A stretch of DNA of 64,000 nucleotides from Rhodocytophaga aerolata (GTDB lineage Bacteria; Bacteroidota; Bacteroidia; Cytophagales; 172606-1), in NCBI RefSeq assembly GCF_030503435.1, contig NZ_JAUKPO010000003.1:62001-126000 (forward strand), given 5' to 3'. The notes under the pieces are model-generated. The model was not told the DNA's origin. It searched no databases and was given only the letters and a program-made list of their open reading frames with translations. Positions 1 through 9,694 of the stretch are shown one piece after another (position 1 is the stretch's first letter; every line of letters begins with the position of its first letter). The position numbers and the translations under genes are program-made.

Positions 1-2
1 GG

Positions 3-62
3 CAGTTTAGGAATGTTGTACACATGCACCTCCCAATTAACTGTCTACTGACTGATGTATGA
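3..62 (+). CDS. possible C-terminal end of an upstream gene (partial)
   Basis: One frame is open from base 3 to a TGA at 60-62 that overlaps the ATG of the next gene as ATGA, the arrangement of a translationally coupled upstream gene. Only 19 codons are visible (ending ...CLLTDV) and I do not recognise them; an open frame this short can occur by chance. No ribosome-binding site or promoter is visible in this stretch. Confidence 0.25.
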   Translation, partial: QFRNVVHMHLPINCLLTDV

Positions 63-2599
63 AAACGCAACTCTATTTTTTAGATGAGCAAGCGGTGAAT
101 AAACCTCACAACACGCCTGCTTTTTTTAGTGAAAACGAAGTAATTCACGAATTGAAACATTACCTGCCTGCGCAGGCCCCCTTAAAAGATTTTATTCACC
201 ATAACACCCTCCATGCCTTTCAACATTTGCCATTTGAGATGGCTATACGCCAGGCATCGGAGATACTAGGGTACAATGTATCCCTATCCCTGGAAGAATA
301 CCGGTCACTTTTTGCAGCAGGTCGCATTGATCCCACGGTTTTAAATACAGTGCTTGTCCGTAGAAAAGGGGCCGCCTTGGCTAAAGAGTGGAAGCATAAA
401 CTGCTCTCTGGCACCTACAAGCCTTCGCAATCACCCAGAATCGGAAGGCTCCGTTCTAACTGGAAGAGGTTATATAAAACAGATCTGGATTCTTTGGTTC
501 ACCCGGTGCTGTTCCGGATTTTGTGTAGCTACCTGGATCAGGGAATTGCTATGTGGAACTTTCCGGTATGGCACAAAGGATTTTTAGCTTCTATCCGGGA
601 AATGGAACGAACAAGCTTTACTAGTTTCTTCCGGACAAAACGGGCAAAAGAACTGCTACTCAATGGGAAGTGCCAGGTTAGCTACTTGTTGCATCTGTTG
701 GTAGGCGATGAAACCCTGTACAAACATTATATCTTCGATCAGCAGTTTGCACATCAGGGATGGTCTGGTATGGTTTCTACGGTAGAAGACCAGCCGCATA
801 CCTTGCTGGACCAGCGAAAAATTTCACTGCACGACCTGATTGTGTTTGAACTCCTGTTAGAAATAGATGCCCTGGATTACCAGCTGGGCGACAACTGGCA
901 GCCTTTAGCCAGCCGCTTACCCGGCAAAATACCGGATCTTTTCGGGCCAGTAAAGCCAACCGAAAAAGATGAAGTACTGAGCATCTGGCAAGAGGCGTTT
1001 GAGTGGAGTTATTACGATAGTGTACTGGCGGGTATCACCCAACAAAAGCCAGCTGTAAAAAATACGACAAAGAAAACGTTCCAGGCCATGTTCTGTATAG
1101 ACGACCGGGAATGTTCGCTGCGCCGCTATCTGGAGAAATTAGACGCAAGTTGTGAAACCTTTGGTACGCCAGGTTTCTTTGGTGTAGAATTTTTCTATAA
1201 ACCAGAGCATGGCAAAGCGTATACTAAATTGTGTCCTGCCCCGGTTACGCCCAAATATTTAATTAAAGAAGTTGGGAATAATACAAAGCGGCAGCAAGAT
1301 GTGCATTTTACCAAGCATACCCATTCTTTATTCAGAGGATGGCTAATTACACAAACTCTTGGTTTCTGGTCGGCTTTTAAGCTGTTTTTAACTGTTTTCC
1401 GGCCATCTACAAGTCCGGCAGCGGCTTCTTCCTTCAAGCACATGGATAAATTTTCAAAACTGACCATTGAACATACCAATCCAGAGCATCAGGAAAATGA
1501 ATTACAAGTAGGTTTTACGCTGGAGGAAATGGCCACCCGGGTAGAAGGGCTTCTAAAAAGCATAGGACTGGTAAAAGATTTTGCCCCTATTGTATACGTA
1601 GTTGGTCATGGTTCCAGCAGTGTAAATAATCCGCATTACTCAGCGTATGATTGTGGCGCTTGCTCCGGCAGGCCAGGGTCCGTAAATGCCAGGGTAATCT
1701 GCTTTATGGCTAACCATCCAAAGGTACGGGAGTTGCTGCGTTCCAGAGGTCTGGATATTCCGGCTACTACTCAATTTGTGGGCGGCTTGCACGACACTAC
1801 CAGTGATGAAGTGGTTTTTTATGATGAAGATTCACTTACCGCCGGTAACCTGGAAAAGCACAAACAGCATGAGCAGATTTTTTCTCAGGCATTGGATTAT
1901 AATGCCAAAGAAAGATCCCGCCGGTTTGACTCTATTGATACAAAGTTAAGTTTGCAGGCCATCCATCATAAAATCCGGAAAAGATCGGTGTCTTTATTTG
2001 AACCCAGGCCAGAACTTAACCATGCTACGAATGCACTCTGTATTGTCGGTAGAAGGGATATTTCGCAAGGCTTGTTTCTGGACCGCCGTTCTTTCCTCAA
2101 TTCGTATGATTATCAGATAGATCCGGAAGGAAAATACCTGTTTAATATATTAAAAGCCGCCGCACCGGTTTGTGGGGGCATTAACCTGGAATACTTTTTC
2201 TCTAGGGTAGATAATCAGAAATTGGGCGCTGGCACCAAACTCCCACATAACGTAATGGGCCTTTTTGGAGTAGCCAATGGCATAGACGGAGATTTACGCC
2301 CTGGCTTACCCAGCCAGATGATAGAAGTACATGATCCGGTACGGATACTTTTTATCGTAGAGCATTTTCCAGAGATAGTGCTTACTACCATTAAGCAGTC
2401 TGCACAAACATATGAATGGTTTATTAACGAATGGGTACACCTGGTATCCGTTCACCCGGTAACTAAAGAACTATACCGCTTTAAAAACGGCAACTTTCAG
2501 GTATATCAGCCTAATAATCAGCATCTGGAAACTATTTCGGACCTAAACCCGCTGCTGGAATCCCAGGCAGAAAATCTTCCGGTGTACTTACTCTCTTAA
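59..2599 (+). CDS. dabA: DabA, probable inorganic carbon transporter subunit (UPF0753/DUF2309)
   Basis: This is the large, carbonic-anhydrase-like subunit of the DAB (DABs accumulate bicarbonate) system, which captures CO2/bicarbonate at the cytoplasmic face together with the membrane subunit DabB. The 846-residue length fits the family. The zinc site known from Halothiobacillus DabA (Cys, Asp, His, Cys) can be read here: C346 and D348 in FCIDDRE, H517 in VGHGSSS and C532 in YDCGACSG. The His-Cys spacing of 15 residues is the same as in that protein. The next gene, 10 bp downstream, is the DabB partner. In the characterised operons dabB comes first; here dabA does. ATG at 59 is used because it precedes the conserved N-terminus and overlaps an upstream stop codon. 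No signal peptide is present, as expected. Confidence 0.92.
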   Translation: MKTQLYFLDEQAVNKPHNTPAFFSENEVIHELKHYLPAQAPLKDFIHHNTLHAFQHLPFEMAIRQASEILGYNVSLSLEEYRSLFAAGRIDPTVLNTVLVRRKGAALAKEWKHKLLSGTYKPSQSPRIGRLRSNWKRLYKTDLDSLVHPVLFRILCSYLDQGIAMWNFPVWHKGFLASIREMERTSFTSFFRTKRAKELLLNGKCQVSYLLHLLVGDETLYKHYIFDQQFAHQGWSGMVSTVEDQPHTLLDQRKISLHDLIVFELLLEIDALDYQLGDNWQPLASRLPGKIPDLFGPVKPTEKDEVLSIWQEAFEWSYYDSVLAGITQQKPAVKNTTKKTFQAMFCIDDRECSLRRYLEKLDASCETFGTPGFFGVEFFYKPEHGKAYTKLCPAPVTPKYLIKEVGNNTKRQQDVHFTKHTHSLFRGWLITQTLGFWSAFKLFLTVFRPSTSPAAASSFKHMDKFSKLTIEHTNPEHQENELQVGFTLEEMATRVEGLLKSIGLVKDFAPIVYVVGHGSSSVNNPHYSAYDCGACSGRPGSVNARVICFMANHPKVRELLRSRGLDIPATTQFVGGLHDTTSDEVVFYDEDSLTAGNLEKHKQHEQIFSQALDYNAKERSRRFDSIDTKLSLQAIHHKIRKRSVSLFEPRPELNHATNALCIVGRRDISQGLFLDRRSFLNSYDYQIDPEGKYLFNILKAAAPVCGGINLEYFFSRVDNQKLGAGTKLPHNVMGLFGVANGIDGDLRPGLPSQMIEVHDPVRILFIVEHFPEIVLTTIKQSAQTYEWFINEWVHLVSVHPVTKELYRFKNGNFQVYQPNNQHLETISDLNPLLESQAENLPVYLLS

Positions 2600-2609
2600 C
2601 ATTGCTTTC

Positions 2610-4484
2610 ATGACTTCCCTTATTCAATTTTTTATAGCCGTTCCCCTGCTTGGTTTTTTTATCAGTCTGGTTCTTCCACGCAAAAAAGAGAGTTTAATTT
2701 CTTTCATTTCTTTTAGTACGGTAGGCTTACATTTTGCCGGAGCCATTTTATTTCTGGCTGCCTGGCTGGTTAATGGCCATCCGGTGTTGAATCTGAAAGA
2801 GTTTGTGTTGTTTAGCACGCCTGGGTATGAGTTTTTTATTGATTTTGCTTTCGACAAAATTACCGCTGTTTACTTGTTTGTCGGGGCTTTCCTTACGTTT
2901 ATGGTAACCGTATACAGCCGGGCGTATCTTCACCGGGAAAAAGGCTATAAACGGTTTTTTAATACCATCTTGTTTTTTTACCTGGGCTATAATATAGCCA
3001 TCTTCTCAGGTAACCTGGAGACATTATTTGTTGGCTGGGAAATCTTGGGTATTTCTTCATTTCTGCTTATTGCCTTTTACCGCAACAGGTATTTGCCCGT
3101 AAAAAATGCAGTAAAAGTGTTTTCTATTTACCGCATTGGCGATGTGGGCATTATTCTGGCTATGTGGCTGAGCCATCATTTATGGCACGAAAACATCACC
3201 TTTATCAAGCTGAATAATTACGAACTTGTACATCACCAGTTGCAAAACCATACGTTGATCGGGGTAGTTATATCCCTGATGATTCTGGTTTCCGCCGCCG
3301 CTAAGTCTGCTCAGTTACCTTTTTCTTCCTGGCTGCCCAGAGCGATGGAAGGGCCAACACCCTCCAGTGCTATTTTTTATGGCTCTCTTTCTGTGCATTT
3401 AGGCGTATTCATTTTGCTGCGGACCTTTCCATTCTGGGAGCATCAGGTGTCGGTCCGTATATTAATTGGCTTACTGGGCTTGTGTACAAGTATTGTGGCT
3501 ACCGGCATTGCCCGGGTACAGTCTTCGGTAAAAAGCCAGATTGCGTATGCTTCCATTGCCCAGATCGGGTTAATTTTTATAGAGGTAGCTGCCGGGTTTA
3601 AGAATTTAGCGTTATTTCATTTTGCCGGGAATGCTTTCCTGCGTACGTATCAATTGTTGGTATCTCCTTCAGTAGTAAGTTACTTAATCCGTGAACAGGT
3701 ATATACCTATGTACCCCGCCAGCATAGCCTGGAAGATTCCTTACCTAAAAGGCTTGAATATTCCCTATACATGTTATGCCTGAAAGAATGGAATCTAGAT
3801 TCGCTTATGTATCAATACTTGTGGAATCCGCTGAAATGGCTGGGCAAGCAAATGAAAATAGTCAGTGTAAATAAAATATTGATTGTCTTCACGCCAGCAT
3901 ACCTGATCGGGTTATTCTTTTTGTATATCTATACCCGCGGAACGCTAGCTACCAATGTATATCAATATGTTCCGCTTGTACTGGCACTCATTGGTCTGGT
4001 AATGGTACTAAAGTCGTTTACGGAAAGAAAAAACGTACAAATGGCCTGGTTACTGGTTTTAATGAACCATTTGTGGATTGCACTAGCCGTTTCTTTCAAC
4101 GAACATTTTAAATTCAACCAGACATTGTTGTATCTGACTGGCGTATTGGTAGCCTGGGCTGTAGGATATATTTGCTTGTTGCGATTGAAACTGCGCGAAA
4201 AGAGTATTACGCTTAACCACTTTCATGGACATGCTTATAAACATCCGGCATTAGCTGTGGTTTTTCTGCTTGCCTGCCTGGGTTTATCAGGATTTCCTAT
4301 TACACCTACCTTTATCGGAGAAGATTTACTTTTCAGCCATATTCATGAAGACCAGTTCTTGCTGGCATTTTTTGTAGCCTTAAGTTTTATTCTAGATGGC
4401 TTAGCTATTATCCGGATGTATGCCAGGGTTTTTATGGGGCCCCATGTAAAATCTCAGTACGAAATGGCTTACCGTTCTTCATAA
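2610..4484 (+). CDS. dabB: DabB, NuoL/MrpA-like membrane subunit of the DAB carbon uptake system
   Basis: A 624-residue polytopic membrane protein of the proton-conducting antiporter family (Proton_antipo_M; NuoL/NuoM/MrpA), which in DAB systems couples ion flow to DabA activity. Family landmarks are the transmembrane Glu in GWEILG (E144) and the segment with K232 that leads into LPRAMEGPTPSSA. The His-containing HAATMV-type segment that follows this motif in NuoL is replaced by FYGSLSVHLG. The gene begins 10 bp after dabA stops, so the two are almost certainly one transcript. Assignment as DabB rather than a respiratory or Mrp subunit rests on this linkage and on the absence of nuo or mrp genes nearby. 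Confidence 0.85.
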   Translation: MTSLIQFFIAVPLLGFFISLVLPRKKESLISFISFSTVGLHFAGAILFLAAWLVNGHPVLNLKEFVLFSTPGYEFFIDFAFDKITAVYLFVGAFLTFMVTVYSRAYLHREKGYKRFFNTILFFYLGYNIAIFSGNLETLFVGWEILGISSFLLIAFYRNRYLPVKNAVKVFSIYRIGDVGIILAMWLSHHLWHENITFIKLNNYELVHHQLQNHTLIGVVISLMILVSAAAKSAQLPFSSWLPRAMEGPTPSSAIFYGSLSVHLGVFILLRTFPFWEHQVSVRILIGLLGLCTSIVATGIARVQSSVKSQIAYASIAQIGLIFIEVAAGFKNLALFHFAGNAFLRTYQLLVSPSVVSYLIREQVYTYVPRQHSLEDSLPKRLEYSLYMLCLKEWNLDSLMYQYLWNPLKWLGKQMKIVSVNKILIVFTPAYLIGLFFLYIYTRGTLATNVYQYVPLVLALIGLVMVLKSFTERKNVQMAWLLVLMNHLWIALAVSFNEHFKFNQTLLYLTGVLVAWAVGYICLLRLKLREKSITLNHFHGHAYKHPALAVVFLLACLGLSGFPITPTFIGEDLLFSHIHEDQFLLAFFVALSFILDGLAIIRMYARVFMGPHVKSQYEMAYRSS

Positions 4485-4917
4485 TTTACTTTCTACCAGG
4501 AAAACAGAAGACTACTAAAGTGCAGAAAATAGCTAAAGGAATAAACACACGTTCTATAAGAAGCAAAACATAAAGCTATTCCCAGAGTAAGTAACCAGCT
4601 AAGCTCTTATGAATCATCGGCATAAGAACTTAGCTGTCATTTTTTTATACCTCTCGTAAAAAAGAAAATGACAGGTTTTTTACTTGTAAAATACTATAAC
4701 CAAACTTTTAACAGCTTATCAACTATTTAACCGCCTTTGGAGCGACGAGTATTTTCTTACGGCTAGAATCAGTAAATAGTGCTTGATAATACACAAAGGA
4801 AATACTCCACAAGTTTTTTAACTAGCGCCGGAAACACCTTTCTGCAACCGTTTCCTCCCCGTTAAGAACGGAAAAAACGTATGCAAACTATTATCTGCAG
4901 TAAATGCTTCGAAAAAA
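4485..4917. other. intergenic region after dabAB
   Basis: This 433 bp spacer separates the end of dabB from the convergently transcribed MerC-like gene. It contains one clear hairpin (listed separately, 4634-4681). I find no open frame longer than about 16 codons around it and no recognisable RNA gene. Confidence 0.6.
4634..4681 (+). terminator. hairpin terminator downstream of dabB
   Basis: The arms CTGTCATTTT and AAAATGACAG pair perfectly (10 bp), with more A/T pairing inside, and a run of six T follows. It lies 150 bp after the dabB stop and is the first hairpin on that transcript. Confidence 0.65.
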
Positions 4918-5322
4918 TCAGCACTTGCAAGAGGGACGGTGAGTGGCTCTAAGGCGCCAGTTGGCAATGTATGCTAATAAAATAAAGGCGGCTCCGGAAG
5001 TAATAATTACAGGCTCATACTGGTGTCCGAAAACAAAAATGCCACATAGCTTAGCAACAACTCCTAGTAATAACAGAAATAGGGGTGTAAAATTTCTGTG
5101 TACTTGCCTGTAATCTCTTACCAGAATACTTCCGGCAATTACTACGGCCGTTCCGATTAAGGTTAGCTCTAAAACAGGATTGTGTAAAAAATCAATGCCT
5201 ATTAACGGAACAATAGCTATTAATAAAGGCATAGAAGCACAATGAATAGCACAAACCAGGGAAAGAATAAACCCTGCTTTATCCCATCTGCTCTTTCCGT
5301 TGTGTGCCTGTGCTTTTTTCAT
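4918..5322 (-). CDS. MerC-domain membrane protein
   Basis: A small four-helix inner-membrane protein of the MerC family (mercury-resistance type; members outside mer operons have unproven substrates). The family signature of paired cysteines in the first helix is present (CAIHCASMP), and the protein ends in a Cys-Lys-Cys tail after a basic stretch. There is no merA, merR or merP nearby, so a mercury role is not supported by context. The frame can be extended to a GTG at 5343, but I place the start at ATG 5322: a good promoter at 5349-5380 would put the transcription start at about 5342, on top of the GTG. That gives 134 residues. Confidence 0.8.
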   Translation of the reverse strand: MKKAQAHNGKSRWDKAGFILSLVCAIHCASMPLLIAIVPLIGIDFLHNPVLELTLIGTAVVIAGSILVRDYRQVHRNFTPLFLLLLGVVAKLCGIFVFGHQYEPVIITSGAAFILLAYIANWRLRATHRPSCKC

Positions 5323-5343
5323 AGTGGTATGCTTACTAATCAC

Positions 5344-5781
5344 TGATACAAATCTACTATACTTGCAACATTATTGCAAAAACTTTTACGAATTATTTCC
5401 CTTCCAGGTTGGTCTTCCGTAGAGATATTAATAGCAAGACAGATTATATTATCCATATTTTATTTCAATTTATTATTACAATTCCAAAGTATATTTTTAT
5501 TATTATAATATAATTTATAATATAATTTAAACTTTACTGATAATTCAAAATTAAATACTATTTAATAGTTAGTTATTACAATTTGTAATAGGTGAGGTAA
5601 CAAGGCTATCTAAAAGATAAACATAATGAGCAGGTTTTTAAGCTTATGAGGTAAGCAGCCAGGCAATTACAGAGATGTGATCTGGCCAGAACATTTTGTT
5701 GTATGTTATAAGAAAGCAGTGTACTTATTAATTTAAATACAACCTAACTCTTCTATACCAACAATTTAACGTATTTTATTT
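5344..5781. other. AT-rich divergent intergenic region
   Basis: This 438 bp region lies between the divergent MerC-like and FAD-oxidoreductase genes. Besides the MerC promoter it holds a very AT-rich stretch (about 5450-5590) with short direct repeats of the type TATAATTTA. I could not identify a promoter for the rightward gene and see no RNA or small gene. Confidence 0.5.
5349..5380 (-). promoter_or_regulatory. Bacteroidota-type promoter of the MerC-like gene
   Basis: Reading the minus strand, TTTG (5380-5377), a 20 bp spacer and TAGATTTG (5356-5349) match the -33 TTTG and -7 TAnnTTTG consensus of the Bacteroidota housekeeping sigma factor. The element ends 27 bp before the ATG at 5322. Confidence 0.6.
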
Positions 5782-6927
5782 ATGAACAGGCGTACCTTTT
5801 TGCAAACAACTGGTTTAAGTACGGCAGCCATTGCCACAGGCCTTACCTCCTGTATTTCCTCTTCCGGCAACAAAGCCTATATGGACCGGCACTTTCATAT
5901 TTCCAGTGGCATTCATAAAATTCCGAAGCTGCGCATTTCTATGGACCGCATAGTGAAAGAAACGGTAGGTTTGCGCCCTTTCCGCGCTTCCGGCCCTCGG
6001 CTCGATTGTGAAATGCTGGGACGCAAAACGATTGTACACAATTATGGACATGGCGGCAGCGGCTGGTCGTTATCCTGGGGTACAGGCAATATAGCCAGGG
6101 AAAAAGCTGAAGCCACAGGAGAAAAAAGATTTGCTGTGCTGGGCTGTGGAACGGTAGGTATCGCTACAGCCCGCTTACTTCAGGAAAGAGGCCATGAAGT
6201 AACTATTTATGCAAAGGAACTTCCGCCGCATGTTACGTCATTTCTGGCAACTGGTACCTGGTCTCCGGCTTACCGGCTGTGCGATCCGGAAAAAATTACA
6301 CCTCAGCTAAAAGCGGATTGGGAAAAAGCATGTTTGTTTTCTTTCCGTACCTTCCAGAATCTGCTAGGCTTTAATGACATTGTTAGCTGGGTAGATGAGT
6401 ACGTAGTCCGTAATGATATGCCTGCGGCAAATGAAATGCACGGGCAACTGGAGATTAAAGGCTTACTCCCGGAAAGGGTACTGCTCTCACGCAAGGAACA
6501 TCCCTTTAAAGCCAGCTATGTTGCCCGTATGTCCGGGATGATGTTTAACATCCCCTCCTACTTACACAAGCAATTAAATGATTTTATGCTATTTGGCGGA
6601 AAAGTAAAAATACGGGAATTTAAAACGTTAGAAGACATTGATGCCCTGGAAGAAAAATGCGTGGTGAATTGTACCGGGCTTGGAGCTAAGTTTCTTTTTA
6701 ATGATGAAGAGTTGACGCCTGTTTCCGGCCAGTTATCTTGCCTGATTCCGCAGCCGGAAGTTACCTATAAGCTCAATACCCAGGGAGCTTCTGTAATTGC
6801 CCGCAAAGATGGCATTTATCTGGGTGGAAATGGAATTGTAGGCAACTGGGATACTACACCAAGCCGCGAGCAAACCGAGAAAGTAGTAACAGTACTCCAA
6901 GAGTTAATGCAAAATATGCGTGGGTAA
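5782..6927 (+). CDS. FAD-dependent oxidoreductase, D-amino-acid oxidase-like, exported
   Basis: The N-terminus carries a twin-arginine motif (RRTFLQ, residues 3-8), a hydrophobic stretch and a lipobox-like LTSC, so the protein is probably exported folded by Tat and possibly lipid-anchored. A Rossmann motif follows at 121-126 (GCGTVG in AVLGCGTVGIATA), then the DAO-family segment LPPHVTSFLATGTWSP, a late VNCTGLGA motif, and a C-terminal YLGGNG segment near the flavin. These match the D-amino-acid oxidase branch of the DAO family, which oxidises the amine of D-amino acids using FAD. The first 110 residues are longer than in cytosolic D-amino-acid oxidases. The substrate is not proven. It stands alone between a divergent and a convergent neighbour. 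Confidence 0.8.
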   Translation: MNRRTFLQTTGLSTAAIATGLTSCISSSGNKAYMDRHFHISSGIHKIPKLRISMDRIVKETVGLRPFRASGPRLDCEMLGRKTIVHNYGHGGSGWSLSWGTGNIAREKAEATGEKRFAVLGCGTVGIATARLLQERGHEVTIYAKELPPHVTSFLATGTWSPAYRLCDPEKITPQLKADWEKACLFSFRTFQNLLGFNDIVSWVDEYVVRNDMPAANEMHGQLEIKGLLPERVLLSRKEHPFKASYVARMSGMMFNIPSYLHKQLNDFMLFGGKVKIREFKTLEDIDALEEKCVVNCTGLGAKFLFNDEELTPVSGQLSCLIPQPEVTYKLNTQGASVIARKDGIYLGGNGIVGNWDTTPSREQTEKVVTVLQELMQNMRG

Positions 6928-7018
6928 AATTTCTTCATTTCAACTAAAACTCTATAAGGTTATCTTTCACCGGGTGAATTTACATTAGCTCTAAGTTTGT
7001 TTAATGCTATTACCTAAG

Positions 7019-7052
7019 AAAAAAGCTGTACTAATAATAGTACAGCTTTTTT
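7019..7052. terminator. bidirectional hairpin terminator
   Basis: A perfect 14 bp stem (AAAAAAGCTGTACT with AGTACAGCTTTTTT) around a 6-base loop gives a T-run on both strands. It lies between the convergent oxidoreductase and metalloprotease genes and can serve both. Confidence 0.85.
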
Positions 7053-7189
7053 GATAAAAATTACCCAATACACTGAGGTAGAGCTTTTATACAGCTCTTT
7101 TACTTCCGGTGCAAAGCAGGTACAAACCTTTTAACACCAGTATTTTTAACACGTAGCAAATTTATTTCCTCATCCATACTCCTTAATTG

Positions 7190-9694
7190 TCATCTACAGG
7201 TTTCCTCACAGCCCATTTCAAAATAATTGTAAGCAGGCATACCAATAGGCGCACCATCCGGTACCGGTAAAGGCATAGTCTGATTTAAGTCTGTTGGGTT
7301 ATTTTCAAACTCGCGTATCTGAGCTAAGGCGAAAAAGTAATGTGCTTTCTGTGCTGTATCTTTTTCACCAGTTATTCTGGACTCCAGCCAGGCTTTTAAT
7401 TCATTTACCTTTAAAGAGGCAATGGCTCTTACCTGAGAAGCCGCCTGTTTATTACTTGCCAATTTGGTCAGGTGTTGTAGCGTAAGTTTCTCGGTTAACC
7501 GCTTAATTTCACCTTTGTATCCTTTCTCGGGTGCTGCTTTCCAGGTCTCTGCCATCAGGCGGTCTACAACAGTTGTAAATCCGGGCATATCAGCATCTAA
7601 CGCCTGGTTAGTATTCAGGCGGGCAGCCCGTTCGTGCTGCAACATAAAATTTAATGTCATGTTGGCGGCTGCCTCCGGTGGACCCAGCGGATCAAAGGTA
7701 AGGCCAGTACGGTCTTTAAACGTTTCCCTGGGATTTTCGTCATACCCAAATGGCCTGGGCGGAATGAGCCTAATAATACTGGGCGGTAGTGCCAGAGCTT
7801 CCGGTTTCAGTGTGGCTAACAAGGCAGTTAAAGCAGCTAGTTGTTCTTTCGCTGGCAACGGATCGCATATCCGTTGCCCGTCGCCGCGGGCCGCATAGGT
7901 GTAGAATATACCTCCCAACGTTTTGGAAGCTGCCTCTACCTGGTAGCGGTGAAACATATACATAGGAACCAAAACTTCTTCCAAGGTCGCCATAGGAGCT
8001 CCAACAGGAATCTTCTTTTCTGAAAAATTCTTCAGGGCAATACTTCGTACGTCCATTACATGTTTTAGCTCTTCCACGGCATTTTTTCCATTGTCCCATA
8101 AGTGTGTAATGGGGTGTGCACTCCCTTCCGGCCTTCCATCCTGGTCGGTGAGAAAAAGCATATCTTTGGAAATTCCCTCTTTAATAATGGCTTGCAAGCC
8201 TTGCTTTTCGCTGCTAGCATCCGGGAAAGTACGGTAGGCATACGTAATGGCAAGTTTATCCCAATCCCCTATTTCTTTGGTATAAGCATCTGCTAAATCC
8301 AGCTGGCCATTCTTAATGTTTACCACCGGATGCGGATAATCCATAACTGATGCCCGGTTATTGTAATTGGAAGCATAATTATGCGGCAAGCCTAAGGTAT
8401 GGCCTACTTCGTGTGCAGCCAGTTGCCGGATACGGGCCAGAGCCATTTCCATCATTTCTTTAGAAACTTCTTTGCCTTCTTCATAAGAACCTACCAACCC
8501 TTGGGCTATCAGAAAATCTTGCCGGATACGTAAAGAACCCAGAGTGACTTTGCCTTTAATGATTTCCCCGGTTCTGGGGTCGGTTATGCCGCCACCATAC
8601 GACCAGCCACGGGTAGAGCGGTGTACCCATTGAATATAATTGTAGCGGATATCCATAGGATCGGCATCGGATGGAAGCAACTTAACTTGAAACGCATTTT
8701 TGTAACCAGCGGCCTCAAATGCCTGGTTCCACCAGCTGGCACCTTCCATCAGGGCAGAGCGGATAGGCTCCGGTGCTCCTGGGTCCATATAATAAATAAT
8801 GGGCTCTACTGCTTCACTGACAGCTGCCTGAGGATCTTTCTTTTGCAGGCGGTGCCGGCGGATAAACCGTTTTACAATAGGCTCACTGACTGGTGTAGCA
8901 AAATCCATGTATTGAATGTACCCCAAACCCGACCGCGGATCAAACTCCCGGGGAGTATACTTGTTATCCGGAAGCTGTACAAAAGAGTGGTGCTGGCGCA
9001 TCGTTACAGCATTAGCTGAAGGTACTACGTCCCGCAGATAATTTCCCGGTGTGTCGCCGGTTAGTGTAAGCGTAACTTCAAACTCTGTATTCTGTGGAAA
9101 ATTTTTAGTTCGGGGCAGATAAAAGGCTGATCTGGCAGGATCTAATTTATAGTTTCCCTGTTTGGTCTGACTAATGGCAAGCGCCGCTTGTACAGCATCC
9201 TGCAAAAGAAACGGACTGGCATCTACTAATACTTTGCCCCCTTCTTCGGCAGCCACCTCAAATCCCCAGTGTACCGATTGAGCAAATGATTGTTCAACAG
9301 CTTCCCGTTCTGCTGCATCAGTGCTTAGGGCTCTGTAGTCATAATTGGGTTCAACGAGTAAAACTTTAGGGCCGGTCCGCTGAAATTTTACCACATGGCT
9401 TGGCCCCATCCGGCCTCTGTCTAAACCTATATCATTAGACCCAATACCGGCAGGGAGAGAGGCATAATACAAAAATTCTGTATCAAACTTATCTATCTCC
9501 AGCCATATTTTTCCTTTTTTATAGTCCCAGTAAAAAGTAAAATAGCCCGGATATGGCGTCATGCCTGCCGTAAAAGTACGGATGCCAGCCGGTTCGTTGG
9601 CTAACCCGGCTGTAGTACTCTTTTTTTTGTTGGTCTGGGCATTTGCTATCGTTACGAGTGCTGCCAGAAACACATTTATTAGTATTTTTATCAT
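7190..9694 (-). CDS. secreted zinc-dependent metalloprotease (DUF5117/DUF5118/DUF4953 type)
   Basis: An 834-residue protein with a cleavable signal peptide (about residues 1-19, ending in ANAQ), so it acts in the periplasm or outside. The metzincin-type zinc site HEVGHTLGLPH is at residues 428-438 (H428, E429, H432, H438), followed about 20 residues later by the Met-turn-like SVMDYPHP. The N-terminal third (MTPYPGYFTFYWDYK onward) matches the DUF5118/DUF5117 modules that precede this catalytic domain in Bacteroidota. Cleavage specificity is unknown. No protease inhibitor or type IX sorting domain is visible at the C-terminus, which ends in a short segment with two cysteines (MGCEETCR). It is a single-gene unit. 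Confidence 0.88.
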   Translation of the reverse strand: MIKILINVFLAALVTIANAQTNKKKSTTAGLANEPAGIRTFTAGMTPYPGYFTFYWDYKKGKIWLEIDKFDTEFLYYASLPAGIGSNDIGLDRGRMGPSHVVKFQRTGPKVLLVEPNYDYRALSTDAAEREAVEQSFAQSVHWGFEVAAEEGGKVLVDASPFLLQDAVQAALAISQTKQGNYKLDPARSAFYLPRTKNFPQNTEFEVTLTLTGDTPGNYLRDVVPSANAVTMRQHHSFVQLPDNKYTPREFDPRSGLGYIQYMDFATPVSEPIVKRFIRRHRLQKKDPQAAVSEAVEPIIYYMDPGAPEPIRSALMEGASWWNQAFEAAGYKNAFQVKLLPSDADPMDIRYNYIQWVHRSTRGWSYGGGITDPRTGEIIKGKVTLGSLRIRQDFLIAQGLVGSYEEGKEVSKEMMEMALARIRQLAAHEVGHTLGLPHNYASNYNNRASVMDYPHPVVNIKNGQLDLADAYTKEIGDWDKLAITYAYRTFPDASSEKQGLQAIIKEGISKDMLFLTDQDGRPEGSAHPITHLWDNGKNAVEELKHVMDVRSIALKNFSEKKIPVGAPMATLEEVLVPMYMFHRYQVEAASKTLGGIFYTYAARGDGQRICDPLPAKEQLAALTALLATLKPEALALPPSIIRLIPPRPFGYDENPRETFKDRTGLTFDPLGPPEAAANMTLNFMLQHERAARLNTNQALDADMPGFTTVVDRLMAETWKAAPEKGYKGEIKRLTEKLTLQHLTKLASNKQAASQVRAIASLKVNELKAWLESRITGEKDTAQKAHYFFALAQIREFENNPTDLNQTMPLPVPDGAPIGMPAYNYFEMGCEETCR

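Noticed and set aside
7464-7898. 144-codon rightward frame opposite the metalloprotease gene
   Set aside because: It is a shadow of the zinc metalloprotease coding sequence, whose domains and zinc site are intact.
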